NCBI RefSeq assembly: GCF_011290365.1
Contig: NZ_CP049786.1
Coordinates: 4,526,001 to 4,590,000 of the forward strand
Direction of reading: 5' to 3'
Length of the DNA stretch: 64,000 nucleotides
DNA from: Leclercia sp. 29361
GTDB taxonomy: Bacteria; Pseudomonadota; Gammaproteobacteria; Enterobacterales; Enterobacteriaceae
A program made the position numbers and the translations under genes. Below are positions 63,357-64,000 of this stretch, in pieces (the first letter of the stretch is position 1; each line of letters begins with the position of its first letter). Under the pieces are notes generated by a model. That model ran no database searches, was not told the origin of the DNA, and saw only the letters and a program-made list of their open reading frames with translations.

Positions 63357-64000
63357 TTATTTGGCGACCGAGGATGAACCGTCGGCGTGCCACTTAAAGA
63401 CACCAAACTCAAATCCCTTCAGATCGCCTTTCTCATCCCAGTTCAGCGGCCCAATCACGGTGTTTGCCCCGTGTGCTTTTAAATCTTTAATCAGATCCTG
63501 CGGTGCTTTGCTGCCGGTACGATCCATGGCGGTCGCCAGAGATTGCACGGCGGCATAGGTGATCCACACGTACGGACCACTCGCGTCTTTCTTCTCTGCT
63601 TTCAGGGCATCGACGATAGCAGCGTTGGCCGGATCCTGGTCATAGCGTTTTGGCATCGTCACCAGCATGCCTTCGCCCGCGTCGCCGGCAATGTTCGACA
63701 GCGAGGCGTTACCCACCCCCTCCGGCCCCATAAACTGGGTTTTCAGACCGACAGCGCGGGCCTGACGCAGCATCTGACCCATTTCCGGGTAGTAACCACC
63801 GTAGTAGACGAAGTCGATGTTCTCTTTCTGCAGACGGGCCAGCAGCGCGGAGAAGTCTTTCTCGCCCGCGGTGATGCCGTCGAAGAAGACCACGTTGGCG
63901 CCGCCTTTTTTCAGGCCATCCTGCACCGAGCGGGCCAGCCCTTCGCCGTACTGCTGCTTATCGTGAATGATGGCGATACGCTGCGGCTTGACGCTTTCGA
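63357..64000 (-). CDS. livK: Leucine-specific binding protein LivK (partial, 5' end outside window)
   Basis: The C-terminal 214 or so codons of a periplasmic binding protein; the frame stays open to the window edge and reads ..[17 protein letters not shown] at the cut. The sequence, including [32 protein letters not shown] and [11 protein letters not shown], matches LivK, the leucine-specific protein, and gene order (livK-H-M-G-F) supports this over LivJ. The start and signal peptide lie beyond the right end. Confidence 0.93.
   Translation of the reverse strand, partial: ESVKPQRIAIIHDKQQYGEGLARSVQDGLKKGGANVVFFDGITAGEKDFSALLARLQKENIDFVYYGGYYPEMGQMLRQARAVGLKTQFMGPEGVGNASLSNIAGDAGEGMLVTMPKRYDQDPANAAIVDALKAEKKDASGPYVWITYAAVQSLATAMDRTGSKAPQDLIKDLKAHGANTVIGPLNWDEKGDLKGFEFGVFKWHADGSSSVAK

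Overview
The window is ordinary chromosomal backbone of a gamma-proteobacterium of the family Enterobacteriaceae. Gene order runs mrcA-nudE-igaA-yrfG-hslRO-pckA-envZ/ompR-greB-tex-feoABC-bioH-gntX-nfuA-gntT-malQP/malT-glpRGE/glpD-glgPACXB-asd-yhgN-gntUK-gntR-yhhW-yhhX-ryhB-yhhY-ggt-yhhA-ugpQCEAB-livFGMHK. This is the Escherichia coli order, with nearly full-length colinear proteins. Several K-12 neighbours are missing (yhgE, yhgA, rtcBA, yzgL), a bactofilin gene sits between yhhX and ryhB, and repeats built on CCCTCTCCC/GGGAGAGGG palindromes are common. Together these suggest a relative such as Enterobacter, Lelliottia or Leclercia rather than Escherichia; genus is an inference. I saw no phage, insertion sequence, integron, CRISPR array, tRNA or rRNA gene.

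Layout. Positions 1-7.7 kb hold cell wall synthesis (PBP1A), Nudix and nucleotidase enzymes, the Rcs-restraining protein IgaA and the Hsp15/Hsp33 heat-shock pair. Positions 7.7-15 kb hold PEP carboxykinase, the EnvZ/OmpR osmosensing pair, GreB and Tex. Positions 15-22.4 kb hold ferrous iron uptake (feoABC), a small secreted YdgH/BhsA/McbA-type protein, bioH, gntX, the Fe-S carrier nfuA and the gluconate permease gntT. Positions 22.4-30.2 kb hold the maltodextrin enzymes malPQ and their activator malT. Positions 30.2-34 kb hold glycerol-3-phosphate regulation and oxidation (glpRGE, glpD). Positions 34-43.5 kb hold the glycogen operon glgBXCAP. Positions 43.7-48.7 kb hold asd, yhgN and the second gluconate locus (gntR, gntKU). 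Positions 48.7-54.4 kb hold a quercetinase-type pirin, an oxidoreductase, the bactofilin, the iron-responsive sRNA RyhB, an acetyltransferase, gamma-glutamyltranspeptidase and a Gln-rich exported protein. Positions 54.4-64 kb hold two ABC importers, ugp (glycerol-3-phosphate) and liv (branched-chain amino acids); livK runs off the right edge.

The genes form a carbon and energy block: gluconate, maltodextrin, glycerol-3-phosphate and glycogen use, plus gluconeogenesis. Candidate sites for CRP, MalT, GlpR, GntR, PhoB, Fur and FNR can be read next to the expected genes. The most unusual structure is not a gene. It is a composite repeat in three copies (downstream of pckA, yhgN and livF) that couples an intrinsic-terminator hairpin to a CCCTCTCCC/GGGAGAGGG palindrome, with paired compensatory changes in the terminator stem of one copy. 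The bactofilin gene, with an internal start after its membrane segment, is the most interesting coding feature. I found no convincing new defence or biosynthetic system.
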